A program made the position numbers and the translations under genes. Positions 24,697 to 33,809 of a DNA stretch of 64,000 bases are shown here, piece by piece. Each line of letters opens with the position of its first letter. Position 1 is the stretch's first letter. Under the pieces are notes generated by a model, which ran no database searches, was not told where the DNA came from, and worked only from the letters and a program-made list of their open reading frames with translations. Origin of the DNA: Rhizobium albus (GTDB lineage Bacteria > Pseudomonadota > Alphaproteobacteria > Rhizobiales > Rhizobiaceae); assembly GCA_030160035.1 (NCBI GenBank), contig BSNO01000003.1, positions 310,001 through 374,000 on the forward strand. Reading direction: 5' to 3'.

Positions 24697-25971
24697 ATGA
24701 TTACGCGTCGCACATTGTTGAAGGCCTCGGCCACGACCAGCCTTGTTGCCGCTGCAAGCAGCTTTCCCATGCCCGCGATTGCGCAGGGAGCGCGCATCAA
24801 GCTCGGCTATGTGAGCCCGCAGACCGGGCCACTCGCAGCCTTTGCCGAGGCTGACAATTTCATCCTCGCGAACTTCGCCGAAAGCGCAGCCGCCGCTGAT
24901 TTCGAGATCATCGTGCGCGACTCGCAGTCGAACCCGAACCGCGCGGCGGAAGTTGCCCAGGAACTGATCATCTCCGACGAGGTCGACCTGATGCTGGTCG
25001 CCTCCACGCCGGAAACGACAAACCCGGTGACGACGACCGCCGAGGCCGAAGGCATTCCGGTCATCTCCACGGTTGCGCCGTGGCAGCCCTGGTTCATCGG
25101 CCAGCAGGGCAACCCTGGTGCGCCGGACAGCTGGCGGCCTTTCGACTACGGCTTCCACTTCTTCTGGGGTTTGGAAGACGTCATTTCCGTTTTCACGGCC
25201 ATGTGGAACCAGCTCGAGACCAACAAGACCGTCGGCGGTCTGTTCCCGAACGACGGTGACGGGAACGCCTGGGGCGATGCGCAGAACGGCTTTCCGCCGG
25301 TGCTGGCAAGTCAGGGCTTCACCCTCATCGATCCGGGCCGCTACCAGAATTTGACGGACGATTTCTCGGCGCAGATCAACGCGTTCCGGCAGGGCAATGT
25401 CGAGATCGTCACCGGCGTGCCGATCCCTCCCGATTTCACGACCTTCTGGACGCAGGCGCGCCAGCAGGGCTTCAACCCGAAGGCAGCGTCGATCGGCAAG
25501 GCGATCCTCTTCCCGCAGGCTGTCGAGGCGCTGGGCGATGCCGGGCACAATCTGTCGTCGGAAGTCTGGTGGTCGCCGAACCATCCGTTCAAGTCCTCGC
25601 TAAACGGCCTGTCCGCAGGCGAGGTCGCGGCCGCCTATACGGAAGCAACCAGCCGCCAGTGGACCCAGCCGATCGGCTTCGTCCATGCGCTCTTGGAACT
25701 TGCCGTCGACGCGATGGGCCGGACGAGCGATGTCACCGATCGCGATGCGGTAGCCGAAGCCATCGCCGCATCCGACCTGCAGACGATCGTCGGCCGTATC
25801 GCCTTCGATGGCGCGGGCCTGCCACCCTTTGCCCAGGCGAACGTATCGAAGACGCCGCTCGTCGGTGGCCAGTGGCGCCTGCGCGATGGCGGTGGCTACG
25901 ACCTCGTGATCGTCGACAACACCGGCCAGACCGACATTCCGACCGCCGGCACGATGGAAGCGATCGGCTGA
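24697..25971 (+). CDS. ABC transporter substrate-binding protein (branched-chain amino acid/HAAT type)
   Basis: 424 residues. A Tat-like signal (TRRTLLKASA, hydrophobic stretch to PAIAQG near 30) exports it. The start of the mature part, IKLGYVSPQTGPLAAFAEAD, is the LivK-type ligand site. It is longer than amino acid binders, similar to those binding aromatic or amide compounds. Located inside the hydroxyquinol operon, so the ligand is probably an aromatic precursor; this is inference. Confidence 0.85.
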   Translation: MITRRTLLKASATTSLVAAASSFPMPAIAQGARIKLGYVSPQTGPLAAFAEADNFILANFAESAAAADFEIIVRDSQSNPNRAAEVAQELIISDEVDLMLVASTPETTNPVTTTAEAEGIPVISTVAPWQPWFIGQQGNPGAPDSWRPFDYGFHFFWGLEDVISVFTAMWNQLETNKTVGGLFPNDGDGNAWGDAQNGFPPVLASQGFTLIDPGRYQNLTDDFSAQINAFRQGNVEIVTGVPIPPDFTTFWTQARQQGFNPKAASIGKAILFPQAVEALGDAGHNLSSEVWWSPNHPFKSSLNGLSAGEVAAAYTEATSRQWTQPIGFVHALLELAVDAMGRTSDVTDRDAVAEAIAASDLQTIVGRIAFDGAGLPPFAQANVSKTPLVGGQWRLRDGGGYDLVIVDNTGQTDIPTAGTMEAIG

Positions 25972-25980
25972 ATTGCAGAC

Positions 25981-26005
25981 GCCCGGACGCATCGTGCGTC
26001 CGGGC
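25981..26005 (+). promoter_or_regulatory. Hairpin between binding-protein gene and ATPase gene
   Basis: Perfect 11-bp stem GCCCGGACGCA / TGCGTCCGGGC with loop TCG, beginning 10 nt after the binding-protein stop. No T-run follows, so read-through is expected; likely differential mRNA stability. Confidence 0.8.
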
Positions 26006-26024
26006 ATCAGGCCGGAAAGGCATC

Positions 26025-26744
26025 ATGGCACTCATCTCGCTCGACAGGGTCAATCGAAGCTTCGGCGCGCTCACCGTTGCCGACGGCGTCACCTTCGACG
26101 TCGCCGAGGGCGAAGCCTTGGGCATCATCGGGCCGAATGGCGCGGGCAAGTCCACGCTCTTCAACCTGATTGCCGGCAACATCGCGCCCGAGAGCGGCAC
26201 GATCCGCTTCCTGGGCGAAGACGTGACGAAGACGCCGGCCATGCGCCGCTGCATCGCCGGCATGGGCCGCTCCTTCCAGATCCCCCAGCCCTTTTCCAAG
26301 CTGACGGTGTTCGAAAACCTGCTCGTCGCCGGCGCCTTCGGCCGTAACCGGTCGGAGGCCGATGTCGCTCAGGATTGTGCCGAAGTGCTGCGCAAGACGG
26401 GGCTGCTCGCCAAGGCAAATACCGTCGCGGGCGCGCTCTCTCTTCTGGAGCGCAAGCGCCTGGAACTCGCCCGCGCGCTCGCGACCGATCCGAAGCTTCT
26501 GCTCCTTGACGAGATCGCTGGCGGCCTGACCGAGGGCGAGTGTGGCGAGCTCGTCAAGACGATCAAGGCGATCCACGCCGGGGGCGTCACCATCATCTGG
26601 ATCGAGCACGTGCTTCATGCGCTGAACTCGGTCGTGGAGCGCCTGCTGGTCCTGCATTTCGGCAAGGTCATCGGCATCGGCAAGCCGGAGGCGATCATGG
26701 CCTCGGCCGAAGTGCGCGAAATCTATCTGGGGATCGAGGTCTGA
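26025..26744 (+). CDS. ABC transporter ATP-binding protein (LivG type)
   Basis: 239 residues. Walker A GPNGAGKST (about 35-43), Walker B LLLLDEIAGGL with the catalytic Glu, switch His in IWIEHVLHAL. The signature loop reads ALSLLERKRLE, where the canonical LSGGQ is replaced, as often in LivG proteins of this type. GGAAAGG before ATG 26025. The stop TGA shares its A with the next ATG. Confidence 0.9.
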   Translation: MALISLDRVNRSFGALTVADGVTFDVAEGEALGIIGPNGAGKSTLFNLIAGNIAPESGTIRFLGEDVTKTPAMRRCIAGMGRSFQIPQPFSKLTVFENLLVAGAFGRNRSEADVAQDCAEVLRKTGLLAKANTVAGALSLLERKRLELARALATDPKLLLLDEIAGGLTEGECGELVKTIKAIHAGGVTIIWIEHVLHALNSVVERLLVLHFGKVIGIGKPEAIMASAEVREIYLGIEV

Positions 26745-27454
26745 TGGCGCTGCTCTCCACCCACGGTCTCACCGCCCGTTATGGCCAGTTCCAGGCGCTT
26801 TTCGGCGTCGATATCGAACTGGGGGAGGGCGAGTGCGTCGCCATCATCGGGGCCAACGGTGCCGGCAAGACGACGCTGATGCGCTCCATCTCCGGCGTCC
26901 TGCGCAACGCACCGGCTTCCGTGCGCCTGCGCGGCGAGGAGATCGGCGCGCTGCCGGCCGACGAAGTGATGAAGCGCGGCATCTCCATGGTGCCGGAGGG
27001 CAGGCGGCTCTTTCCGTCGCTGACCGTGGAGGAAAATCTCTTGATCGGCGGCCAGGTGCGCAAGGGTTCCGGCTACTGGACGCTGGAACGCATCTACGCG
27101 CTCTTCCCGATCCTCGCCGAGCGCCGCCGCAATGCCGGCACGGCGCTTTCGGGCGGCCAGCAGCAGATGGTCGCGATCGGCCGCGCGCTGATGGCCAACC
27201 CGGATGTGCTGCTGTGCGACGAAATCTCGCTCGGGCTCGCGCCCGTCGTCATCAAGGACATCTACAAGGCCGTGCCGCTCATCCGTGAAAGCGGTGCCTC
27301 GATGATCGTCGTCGAGCAGGATATCGGCCAGGCGCTGAAAGTGGCCGACCGCGTCTATTGCATGATGGAAGGCCGGGTGACGTTGTCCGGCCGCCCCGAG
27401 GAGCTGACGCGCGAGGCGATCCACGCCGCCTATTTCGGGGTGCAGCACGCATGA
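26744..27454 (+). CDS. ABC transporter ATP-binding protein (LivF type)
   Basis: 236 residues. Walker A GANGAGKTTL, signature LSGGQQQMVAIGRAL, Walker B VLLCDEISLGLAP, switch His replaced by Gln in VVEQDIGQAL as is usual in LivF. Coupled by 1-nt and 4-nt overlaps to the genes on both sides. Forms the ATPase heterodimer with the preceding LivG-type protein. Confidence 0.9.
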   Translation: MALLSTHGLTARYGQFQALFGVDIELGEGECVAIIGANGAGKTTLMRSISGVLRNAPASVRLRGEEIGALPADEVMKRGISMVPEGRRLFPSLTVEENLLIGGQVRKGSGYWTLERIYALFPILAERRRNAGTALSGGQQQMVAIGRALMANPDVLLCDEISLGLAPVVIKDIYKAVPLIRESGASMIVVEQDIGQALKVADRVYCMMEGRVTLSGRPEELTREAIHAAYFGVQHA

Positions 27455-28314
27455 ACTGGCTCGACACCATCGTGCAGGGCGTACTGCTGGGCGGACTTTA
27501 TGCGCTCTTCGCTGCCGGCCTCAGCCTTGTTTTCGGCATCATGCGGCTGGTCAATCTCGCCCATGGCGACCTGATCGTGCTCGCCGCTTATCTCATTCTC
27601 GTCATCGTCTCGGTGCTCGGCATCTCGCCCTTTCTGGCAGTCACGATCGCACTGCCGCTGATGTTCGCGAGCGGCTATGTGCTGCAGCGCGTGGTGCTGA
27701 ACCGCGTGCTCGGCGAGGACATCCTGCCGCCGCTGCTCGTCACCTTCGGCATCTCGGTCGTGCTCCAGAACACGATGCAGGAGGCTTTCTCGGCCGACAC
27801 GCGCCGGCTGCCGCCGGGCGACATCGGCACCGCCTCGCTGCAGGTCGCAGGCCTCAACATCGGCGTGATGCCGCTCCTGACCTTCGCCTCGGCGGTCCTG
27901 GTGATCGTCGTCCTCAACCAGATCTTCTATCGTACCGCGCTCGGCCGCGCCTTCCGCGCCACCTCGGACGACGCGACGACGGCCAGCCTCATGGGCATCC
28001 GCCCCTCGCGCATCTTCGCGCAGGCCACCGGCATCGCGCTGATGATCGTCACGATCGCCGCGCTCTACCTCGGCATGCGGGCGAATTTCGATCCGTCGAT
28101 TGGCCCGGCGCGGCTGATCTATGCCTTCGAGGCCGTCATCATCGGCGGGCTCGGCTCGCTCTGGGGCACGCTGGCGGGCGGCGTCATCATCGGCGTCGCG
28201 CAGACGGTAGGCGCGGCGATCAATCCGGAATGGCAGATCCTGGCAGGCCACGTCGCCTTCCTGCTGGTGCTGCTCGTCAAGCCGCGCGGGCTCTTCCCGC
28301 GGGCGGTGGACTGA
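27451..28314 (+). CDS. ABC transporter permease (LivH type)
   Basis: 287 residues, about eight helices. The opening GVLLGGLYALFAAGLSLVFG and the segment MRLVNLAHGD are LivH family hallmarks. ATG 27451 overlaps the end of the ATPase gene. Confidence 0.9.
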   Translation: MNWLDTIVQGVLLGGLYALFAAGLSLVFGIMRLVNLAHGDLIVLAAYLILVIVSVLGISPFLAVTIALPLMFASGYVLQRVVLNRVLGEDILPPLLVTFGISVVLQNTMQEAFSADTRRLPPGDIGTASLQVAGLNIGVMPLLTFASAVLVIVVLNQIFYRTALGRAFRATSDDATTASLMGIRPSRIFAQATGIALMIVTIAALYLGMRANFDPSIGPARLIYAFEAVIIGGLGSLWGTLAGGVIIGVAQTVGAAINPEWQILAGHVAFLLVLLVKPRGLFPRAVD

Positions 28315-28324
28315 GGGCCGCGCC

Positions 28325-29413
28325 ATGACCATGCACGCAATCCGGGCCTATACAGTCGAGACCCGCACCCGCGCATCCACCATCGCCTTGGTGGTCGCTG
28401 TCCTCATCATTGCGGTCGCCATCGTGCTTCCCGCCTTCGCGTCTCGGCGTCTCGTCCAGGAGCTCTTCTTCATCCTGACCATGCTCACGCTGGCGCAGTT
28501 CTGGAACCTGCTTGCCGGCTATGGCGGGCTTGTCTCGATCGGGCAGCAGGCCTTCGTCGGCATTGGCGCCTATGCGCTGTTCGGCTCCGTCATCCTCGGC
28601 GCTGTCGATCCGCTGACGGCGATCCTCATCGGCGGCGTGGCCGCGCTCGTGCTAGCCGTGCCGTTTGCTTTCTTCGCCTTCCGCCTGAACGGGGCTTACT
28701 TCGCCATCGGCACCTGGGTGCTGGCCGAAGTCGTCCGTCTCTCGGTCGCACAGTGGCGCGCGGTCGGAGGCGGCACAGGCACGTCGCTGCCGCGCGAGGC
28801 AACGGACGCCATTCCGTTTGTCGGCGCGATCGCGACGCTCTTCGACGTGCGCGACCCCGCAGCGCGCGACATCCTCGCCTACTGGCTGGCGCTGGCACTG
28901 GCCGTTGCCGCCATCGGTGGCATCTACTGGCTGCTCCGCACCAAGCGCGGCCTCGCGCTCGCAGCCATCCGCGACAATTCCGAAGCGGCGCGCTCCGTCG
29001 GTGTCGATGCCGCGCCCATCAAATGGTTCGTGTTCCTGGCAGCCGCCTTTGGCACGGGCCTCACCGGCGCGCTGATCTACCTGCAGAAGGCGCGCATCTC
29101 GCCGGACGCCGCCTTTTCGGTCAACGACTGGACGGCCTACGTCATCTTCATCGTCGTCATCGGTGGCATCGGCACGATCGAGGGGCCGATCATCGGCGTC
29201 ATCGTCTTCTTTCTGCTCCAGTCGATGCTGGCCCAGTACGGCACCTGGTACCTGATCGCGCTCGGCACGATCGGCATCGTCGTGATGCTGTTTGCGCCCC
29301 GCGGCATATGGGGCCTGATCAGCGATCGCACCGGCTTGCAGCTCTTTCCCATCCGCCGGCGCCTCGTCGTCGGCGACGCATTCAAGCAACAATCCGCCTC
29401 CAGGGAGGAATAG
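28325..29413 (+). CDS. ABC transporter permease (LivM type)
   Basis: 362 residues, about nine helices. The LivM signs are FWNLLAGYGGLVSIGQQAFVG (in parts: NLLAGYGG, SIGQQAF) and a loop with RDNSEAARSVGVD near 215. Completes the importer with the preceding permease. Two nt separate it from the hydroxylase gene. Confidence 0.9.
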   Translation: MTMHAIRAYTVETRTRASTIALVVAVLIIAVAIVLPAFASRRLVQELFFILTMLTLAQFWNLLAGYGGLVSIGQQAFVGIGAYALFGSVILGAVDPLTAILIGGVAALVLAVPFAFFAFRLNGAYFAIGTWVLAEVVRLSVAQWRAVGGGTGTSLPREATDAIPFVGAIATLFDVRDPAARDILAYWLALALAVAAIGGIYWLLRTKRGLALAAIRDNSEAARSVGVDAAPIKWFVFLAAAFGTGLTGALIYLQKARISPDAAFSVNDWTAYVIFIVVIGGIGTIEGPIIGVIVFFLLQSMLAQYGTWYLIALGTIGIVVMLFAPRGIWGLISDRTGLQLFPIRRRLVVGDAFKQQSASREE

Positions 29414-29415
29414 AC

Positions 29416-31200
29416 ATGGCTGACATCAAGACCGACGTGCTCGTCATCGGAACCGGCCCGGCCGGCTCGGCGACCGCGGCGCTGCTCTCGACCTACGGCG
29501 TGGAGAACATGGTGGTGAACCGCTATCGCTGGCTCGCCAACACACCGCGCGCCCACATCACCAACCAGCGCACGATGGAAGTGCTGCGCGATCTCGGCCG
29601 TGAGGTCGAGGCGGAAGCCTATCTGCACTGCACGGAACAGGAGCTGATGGGCGAGAACATCTTCTGCGAAAGCCTCGCCGGCGAGGAGATCGGTCGCATG
29701 AAGAGCTGGGGCAACCACCCGCTCTCGCGCGCCGAACATCAGCTCTCCTCGCCCTGTATGATGAACGACCTGCCGCAGACCTACATGGAGCCGATTCTCT
29801 TCAAGACGGCTTGTTCGCGCGGCACCCAGCCGCGCATGTCGACGGAATATCTGCGCCACGAGCAGGATGCAGACGGCGTGACGACCACCTGCCTCGACCG
29901 GCTGACGGGCAAGGAAATCACCATCCGCTCGAAATATCTCGTCGGCGCAGATGGCGGCAATTCGCGTGTCGCCGAACATGCCGGCCTGCCCTTCGAGGGC
30001 CAGATGGGCGTCGGCGGATCGATGAACATCCTCTTCCGCGCAGATCTTTCGCGGTATGTCGCGCATCGCCCGTCGGTGCTCTACTGGGTCATGCAGCCGG
30101 GCGCCGATGTCGGCGGCATCGGCATGGGCCTCGTGCGCATGGTGCGGCCGTGGAACGAATGGCTGATCGTCTGGGGTTATGACATCAGCCAGCCGGCGCC
30201 CGTCGTCGATGACGCGTTCGCAACCGGCGTCGCGCGCCAGCTTGTCGGCGATCCGGAACTCGAGATCGAGCTTATCTCAGCCAATACCTGGACCGTGAAC
30301 AACATGTACGCGACCCACATGCAGAAGGGCCGCGTCTTCATCATGGGCGATGCCGCCCACCGCCATCCTCCGTCGAACGGGCTCGGCTCCAACACGTCGA
30401 TCCAGGACGGGTTTAATCTCGCCTGGAAGCTCGCCGCCGTGGTCAAGGGCCAAGCCGGCCCCGGCCTGCTCGAGACCTTCTCCGTCGAACGCGCGCCGAT
30501 CGCCAAGCAGATCGTGACCCGCGCCAACCAGTCGATCGGCGAGTTCGGCCCGATCTTCGAGGCGCTCGGCATGACCGGCGGTACGGATGTGGAGAAGATC
30601 CAGGCCTCGATGGATGCGCGCTGCGACGCGACACCTCAAGCCGAGCGGCAGCGCGAAGCGATCCGCCAGGCGATCGCCTTCAAGAAGTACGAGTTCGATG
30701 CGCACGGCGTGGAGATGAACCAGCGCTACAAATCGAGCGCAGCGGTGACGGAAGGCCAGATGGAGCCGGCCTTCGAGCTCGACTCCGAACTTCATTATCA
30801 GCCGACCACTTGGCCGGGTGCCCGCATCCCGCATTGCTGGATCTACGACCAGGCCGGCCGCAAGCACTCGACGCTCGATCTGACCGGAAAGGGCCGCTTC
30901 ACGATCCTCACCGGCATTTCCGGCGAAGGCTGGGCTGCAGCGGCGGCCAAGGCCGGCAAGGCGCTCGGCATCGACATCGCGACAGTCGTCATCGGCCCGC
31001 GCCGGGCTTTCGTCGACCATGAAGGCGAGTGGGCGCGTGCCCGCGAAGTGGGCGACAGTGGCTGCGTGCTCGTGCGGCCAGACCACCACGTCGCCTGGCG
31101 GGCCGAGGAGATGGTCGCCGATCCGGCCGGCGAACTGACGCGGGTGCTGTCGACCATCCTCGATCGAAACAGCATCGCGGTGCGCCAGGCAGCGGAGTGA
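29416..31200 (+). CDS. FAD-dependent phenol-type hydroxylase (TfdB/PheA family)
   Basis: 594 residues. Class A flavoprotein monooxygenase: FAD motif VIGTGPAGSA (10-19), second FAD site GDAAHRHPPSNGLGSNTS (about 311-328), and a C-terminal thioredoxin-like domain from about 430 typical of phenol and dichlorophenol hydroxylases. GGGAGGAA before ATG 29416 sets the start; the frame is open far upstream but only as an overlap with LivM. Next to a hydroxyquinol dioxygenase it most likely adds a hydroxyl to a resorcinol- or phenol-like compound. The exact substrate is open. Confidence 0.88.
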   Translation: MADIKTDVLVIGTGPAGSATAALLSTYGVENMVVNRYRWLANTPRAHITNQRTMEVLRDLGREVEAEAYLHCTEQELMGENIFCESLAGEEIGRMKSWGNHPLSRAEHQLSSPCMMNDLPQTYMEPILFKTACSRGTQPRMSTEYLRHEQDADGVTTTCLDRLTGKEITIRSKYLVGADGGNSRVAEHAGLPFEGQMGVGGSMNILFRADLSRYVAHRPSVLYWVMQPGADVGGIGMGLVRMVRPWNEWLIVWGYDISQPAPVVDDAFATGVARQLVGDPELEIELISANTWTVNNMYATHMQKGRVFIMGDAAHRHPPSNGLGSNTSIQDGFNLAWKLAAVVKGQAGPGLLETFSVERAPIAKQIVTRANQSIGEFGPIFEALGMTGGTDVEKIQASMDARCDATPQAERQREAIRQAIAFKKYEFDAHGVEMNQRYKSSAAVTEGQMEPAFELDSELHYQPTTWPGARIPHCWIYDQAGRKHSTLDLTGKGRFTILTGISGEGWAAAAAKAGKALGIDIATVVIGPRRAFVDHEGEWARAREVGDSGCVLVRPDHHVAWRAEEMVADPAGELTRVLSTILDRNSIAVRQAAE

Positions 31201-31205
31201 CTTCG

Positions 31206-32063
31206 ATGAGCAAAGAGACCGGTATCGACTATTTCACCGAAGCCCGTTCGGTCGAGGTCGTCAACACCCGCATGGCTGCGGACATCGATCCACGCCTGGC
31301 GACCATGATGACCTCGCTCGTCAAGCACCTCCACGCCTTTGCCAAGGACGTGGAATTGACGCAAGGCGAATGGGCGGCAGCGATCGACTTCCTGACGCGG
31401 ACCGGACAGATGTGCGACGGCAACCGGCAGGAATTCATCCTGCTGAGCGACGTGCTGGGCGTCTCCATGCTGGTCGACGCGATCAACCACCGTCGCCCGT
31501 CGGGCGCGACGGAAAACACAGTGCTTGGCCCGTTCCATGTTCCCGATGCGCCGCGCTATGACATGGGCGCCAATATCTGTCTGGACGGCAAGGGCGAGAC
31601 CTGCCTGTTCGAAGGCAGAGTCGTCGATCTCGATGGCAATCCCATCGAAGGTGCAACCATCGATGTCTGGTCTGACAATGCCGAGGGCTATTATGACGTC
31701 CAGCAGCCCGATATCCAGCCAAAGTGGAACAACCGCGGCATCTTCGTGACGGGTGCGGAAGGCACATACAGCTTTCGCGGCATTCGCCCAGTCTCCTATC
31801 CGATCCCCGACGACGGACCAGTCGGCCAGATGCTGAAGGCACTTGGCCGCCACCCCAACCGGCCGGCCCACATGCACTTCATCGTGACTGCGCCCGGATA
31901 CGAGACGATCGTGACCCACACCTTTGTCGATGGGGACGAATGGCTGACGTCGGACGCCGTCTTCGGCGTCAAGGCATCACTCATTTCAGCCATCGAGAAC
32001 GGCGTGCCGGGCGACACCGACTGGCGTTCGACCTTCGATTTCGTGATGGAGAGGCAAGCCTGA
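31206..32063 (+). CDS. Intradiol ring-cleavage dioxygenase, hydroxyquinol 1,2-dioxygenase type
   Basis: 285 residues. The N-terminal helical dimer domain (about 1-100) precedes the beta-sandwich with Fe(III) ligands: Tyr162 or 163 (GYYDVQ), Tyr198 (PVSYPIP), His222 and His224 (RPAHMHF). It opens the hydroxyquinol ring to maleylacetate, the substrate of the reductase at the start of this operon. Catechol 1,2-dioxygenase is the alternative, but the linked maleylacetate reductase and absence of muconate genes favour hydroxyquinol. Confidence 0.88.
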   Translation: MSKETGIDYFTEARSVEVVNTRMAADIDPRLATMMTSLVKHLHAFAKDVELTQGEWAAAIDFLTRTGQMCDGNRQEFILLSDVLGVSMLVDAINHRRPSGATENTVLGPFHVPDAPRYDMGANICLDGKGETCLFEGRVVDLDGNPIEGATIDVWSDNAEGYYDVQQPDIQPKWNNRGIFVTGAEGTYSFRGIRPVSYPIPDDGPVGQMLKALGRHPNRPAHMHFIVTAPGYETIVTHTFVDGDEWLTSDAVFGVKASLISAIENGVPGDTDWRSTFDFVMERQA

Positions 32064-32144
32064 GCCTTTGCGGCACGGATTGGCTAGGGCAGGGGACCAG
32101 GCGAGGCCGGCTCAATCGCCGGCCCCGAGCTTTGGGTAATCGTA

Positions 32145-33536
32145 TCAGGCTGCTTTCGCGGGCAGCGTGATCGCCTTGATGTTCACGAATTCCTTCATGC
32201 CAAAGCCGCCGTGCTCACGGCCATAGCCGGATGCCTTGACGCCACCGAAGGGCATCTCCGGCGTCGCGACGTTGAAGTTGTTGATGAACACCATGCCCGT
32301 GTCGAAGTGATCGCGGGCGAGGTCAAGTGCACGAGCCTCATCCTTGGAGAAGATGCCGCCGCCGAGTCCATAACGGCTGTCATTGGCGATCCGCATCGCG
32401 TCCTCATCATCCTTAGCGCGAATGATCGAAGCAACCGGGCCGAATAGCTCATCGTCATAGGCGGGCTGGCCGGGCGCGACATCGACGAGAACCGTCGCGG
32501 GATAGAAGAAGCCGTCACGCTCGGGCACTTCGCCGCCGGTGAGACAGCGCGCGCCATTGTCGACGCTCTTCCTGACCTGTTCGTGAAGCTCGTCGCGCAA
32601 ATCTTCGCGAGACATTGGCCCGAGACCCGTCGCCTTTTCATTCGGGTCGCCGAGATCAATGTCCTTCATCTTCTCGACGTAACGTTCGACGAAAGCATCG
32701 TGGATTGCATCGACGACGACGAAGCGCTTGGCGTTCACGCAGGTCTGGCCGTTGTTGTAGATGCGGCCCTGAACGCAGGTCTCTACGGCGAGTTCGAGAT
32801 CGGCATCGGAAAGAACCACATAGGCATCGTTCGAGCCGAGCTCCAGCACGGTCTTCTTCAGCTCACTGCCGGCCTTTTCGGCGACCGCGCGTCCGGCCTT
32901 CTCGCTGCCGGTCAGTGTCACGCCCCGAACCAGCTTGTGTTCGATCAAGGTATTGGACTGGTCATGGTCGATGATCATGACGGTGAAGAGCCCCTTGGGC
33001 AGGCCGGCTTCCTCGAAAATGTCGCGCAGCATCAGGCCTGAGCCGGTGCAGATTTCGGCATGCTTGAGCAGCACGCCATTGCCGGCCATGAGGTTTGCGA
33101 TCGCATACCGCACGACTTGGTAGGCCGGAAAGTTCCAGGGCTGAATTCCGTAGATGACGCCGATCGGGCTGTAGTTGACCACGCCGCGGCGGCCATCGTT
33201 GAGCGCGCGTTCTTCGTCTGCCAGCGCTTCCGGACCCTTCTTGGCCGTCCAGCGGCAGATCGCAGCGCAAAGCGCCACCTCGTTGCGGCTGTCTTTCAGA
33301 AGCTTGCCCGTTTCGTCGGTCATCAGTTGAGCGAGCGCATCGGTCGATTGCTCAAGTCGATCGGCAATAGCCGAGATGATCTTGGCGCGTTCATCCAACG
33401 GCCGCAGGCGCCATTCGTCAAACGCTGCGTGGCAAGCCTCCAGCGCCGAAATCATCTCCTGATCCGTCATGTAGGTGTAGCTGTCGATCTGCTGTCCGGT
33501 GAGAGGGTTGACGGTCTTGATCGTGCGGTCGTTCAT
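32145..33536 (-). CDS. NAD(P)-dependent aldehyde dehydrogenase, succinate-semialdehyde dehydrogenase type
   Basis: 463 residues. Asn135 (PWNFP), Glu232 (LELGSND) and nucleophile Cys266 (NNGQTCVNAKRF) are present. Length and overall motifs fit the short bacterial succinate-semialdehyde dehydrogenases (Sad/YneI type). It runs against the aromatic operon, tail to tail with the dioxygenase. A role in the same pathway is not shown. Confidence 0.88.
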   Translation of the reverse strand: MNDRTIKTVNPLTGQQIDSYTYMTDQEMISALEACHAAFDEWRLRPLDERAKIISAIADRLEQSTDALAQLMTDETGKLLKDSRNEVALCAAICRWTAKKGPEALADEERALNDGRRGVVNYSPIGVIYGIQPWNFPAYQVVRYAIANLMAGNGVLLKHAEICTGSGLMLRDIFEEAGLPKGLFTVMIIDHDQSNTLIEHKLVRGVTLTGSEKAGRAVAEKAGSELKKTVLELGSNDAYVVLSDADLELAVETCVQGRIYNNGQTCVNAKRFVVVDAIHDAFVERYVEKMKDIDLGDPNEKATGLGPMSREDLRDELHEQVRKSVDNGARCLTGGEVPERDGFFYPATVLVDVAPGQPAYDDELFGPVASIIRAKDDEDAMRIANDSRYGLGGGIFSKDEARALDLARDHFDTGMVFINNFNVATPEMPFGGVKASGYGREHGGFGMKEFVNIKAITLPAKAA

Positions 33537-33809
33537 GAAGTCTCCATCGTGTCGGCCAGCCAGCGATTGAACGCTGGCCGGCCATCCTTCCTATCGGGGT
33601 GGAGGGGCAACACGACGGGGCTGCAAACAGTTCCAGCAAAGCTCGCCCACCACTTTTGCGCGTGTGCGGGGGTACACGAATTGAGGCGGTGCTACGGGGG
33701 GGGTAGGGAGCCTCAACAACGAGAAGCGTCGCGCTCTGCACGAACGCGCCGTCTCGTAGGCCTCAGAAAGGCGAATTTCGTTGAAGTCAGTTCGCCGCGA
33801 GCCGCGGGC
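33537..33809. other. Intergenic gap with G-tracts
   Basis: No gene is seen in these 273 bases. A 7-bp inverted repeat (GCCAGCG / CGCTGGC, loop ATTGAA, around 33558-33577) lies in the leader of the aldehyde dehydrogenase. Several G-runs follow on the plus strand: four Gs at 33596, 33604 and 33617, five at 33668, eight at 33696. Confidence 0.5.

Noticed and set aside
28753-29415. Upstream extension of the phenol hydroxylase frame
   Set aside because: It lies wholly inside the LivM-type permease gene, is Arg/His rich, and the FAD motif and ribosome site fix the start at 29416.
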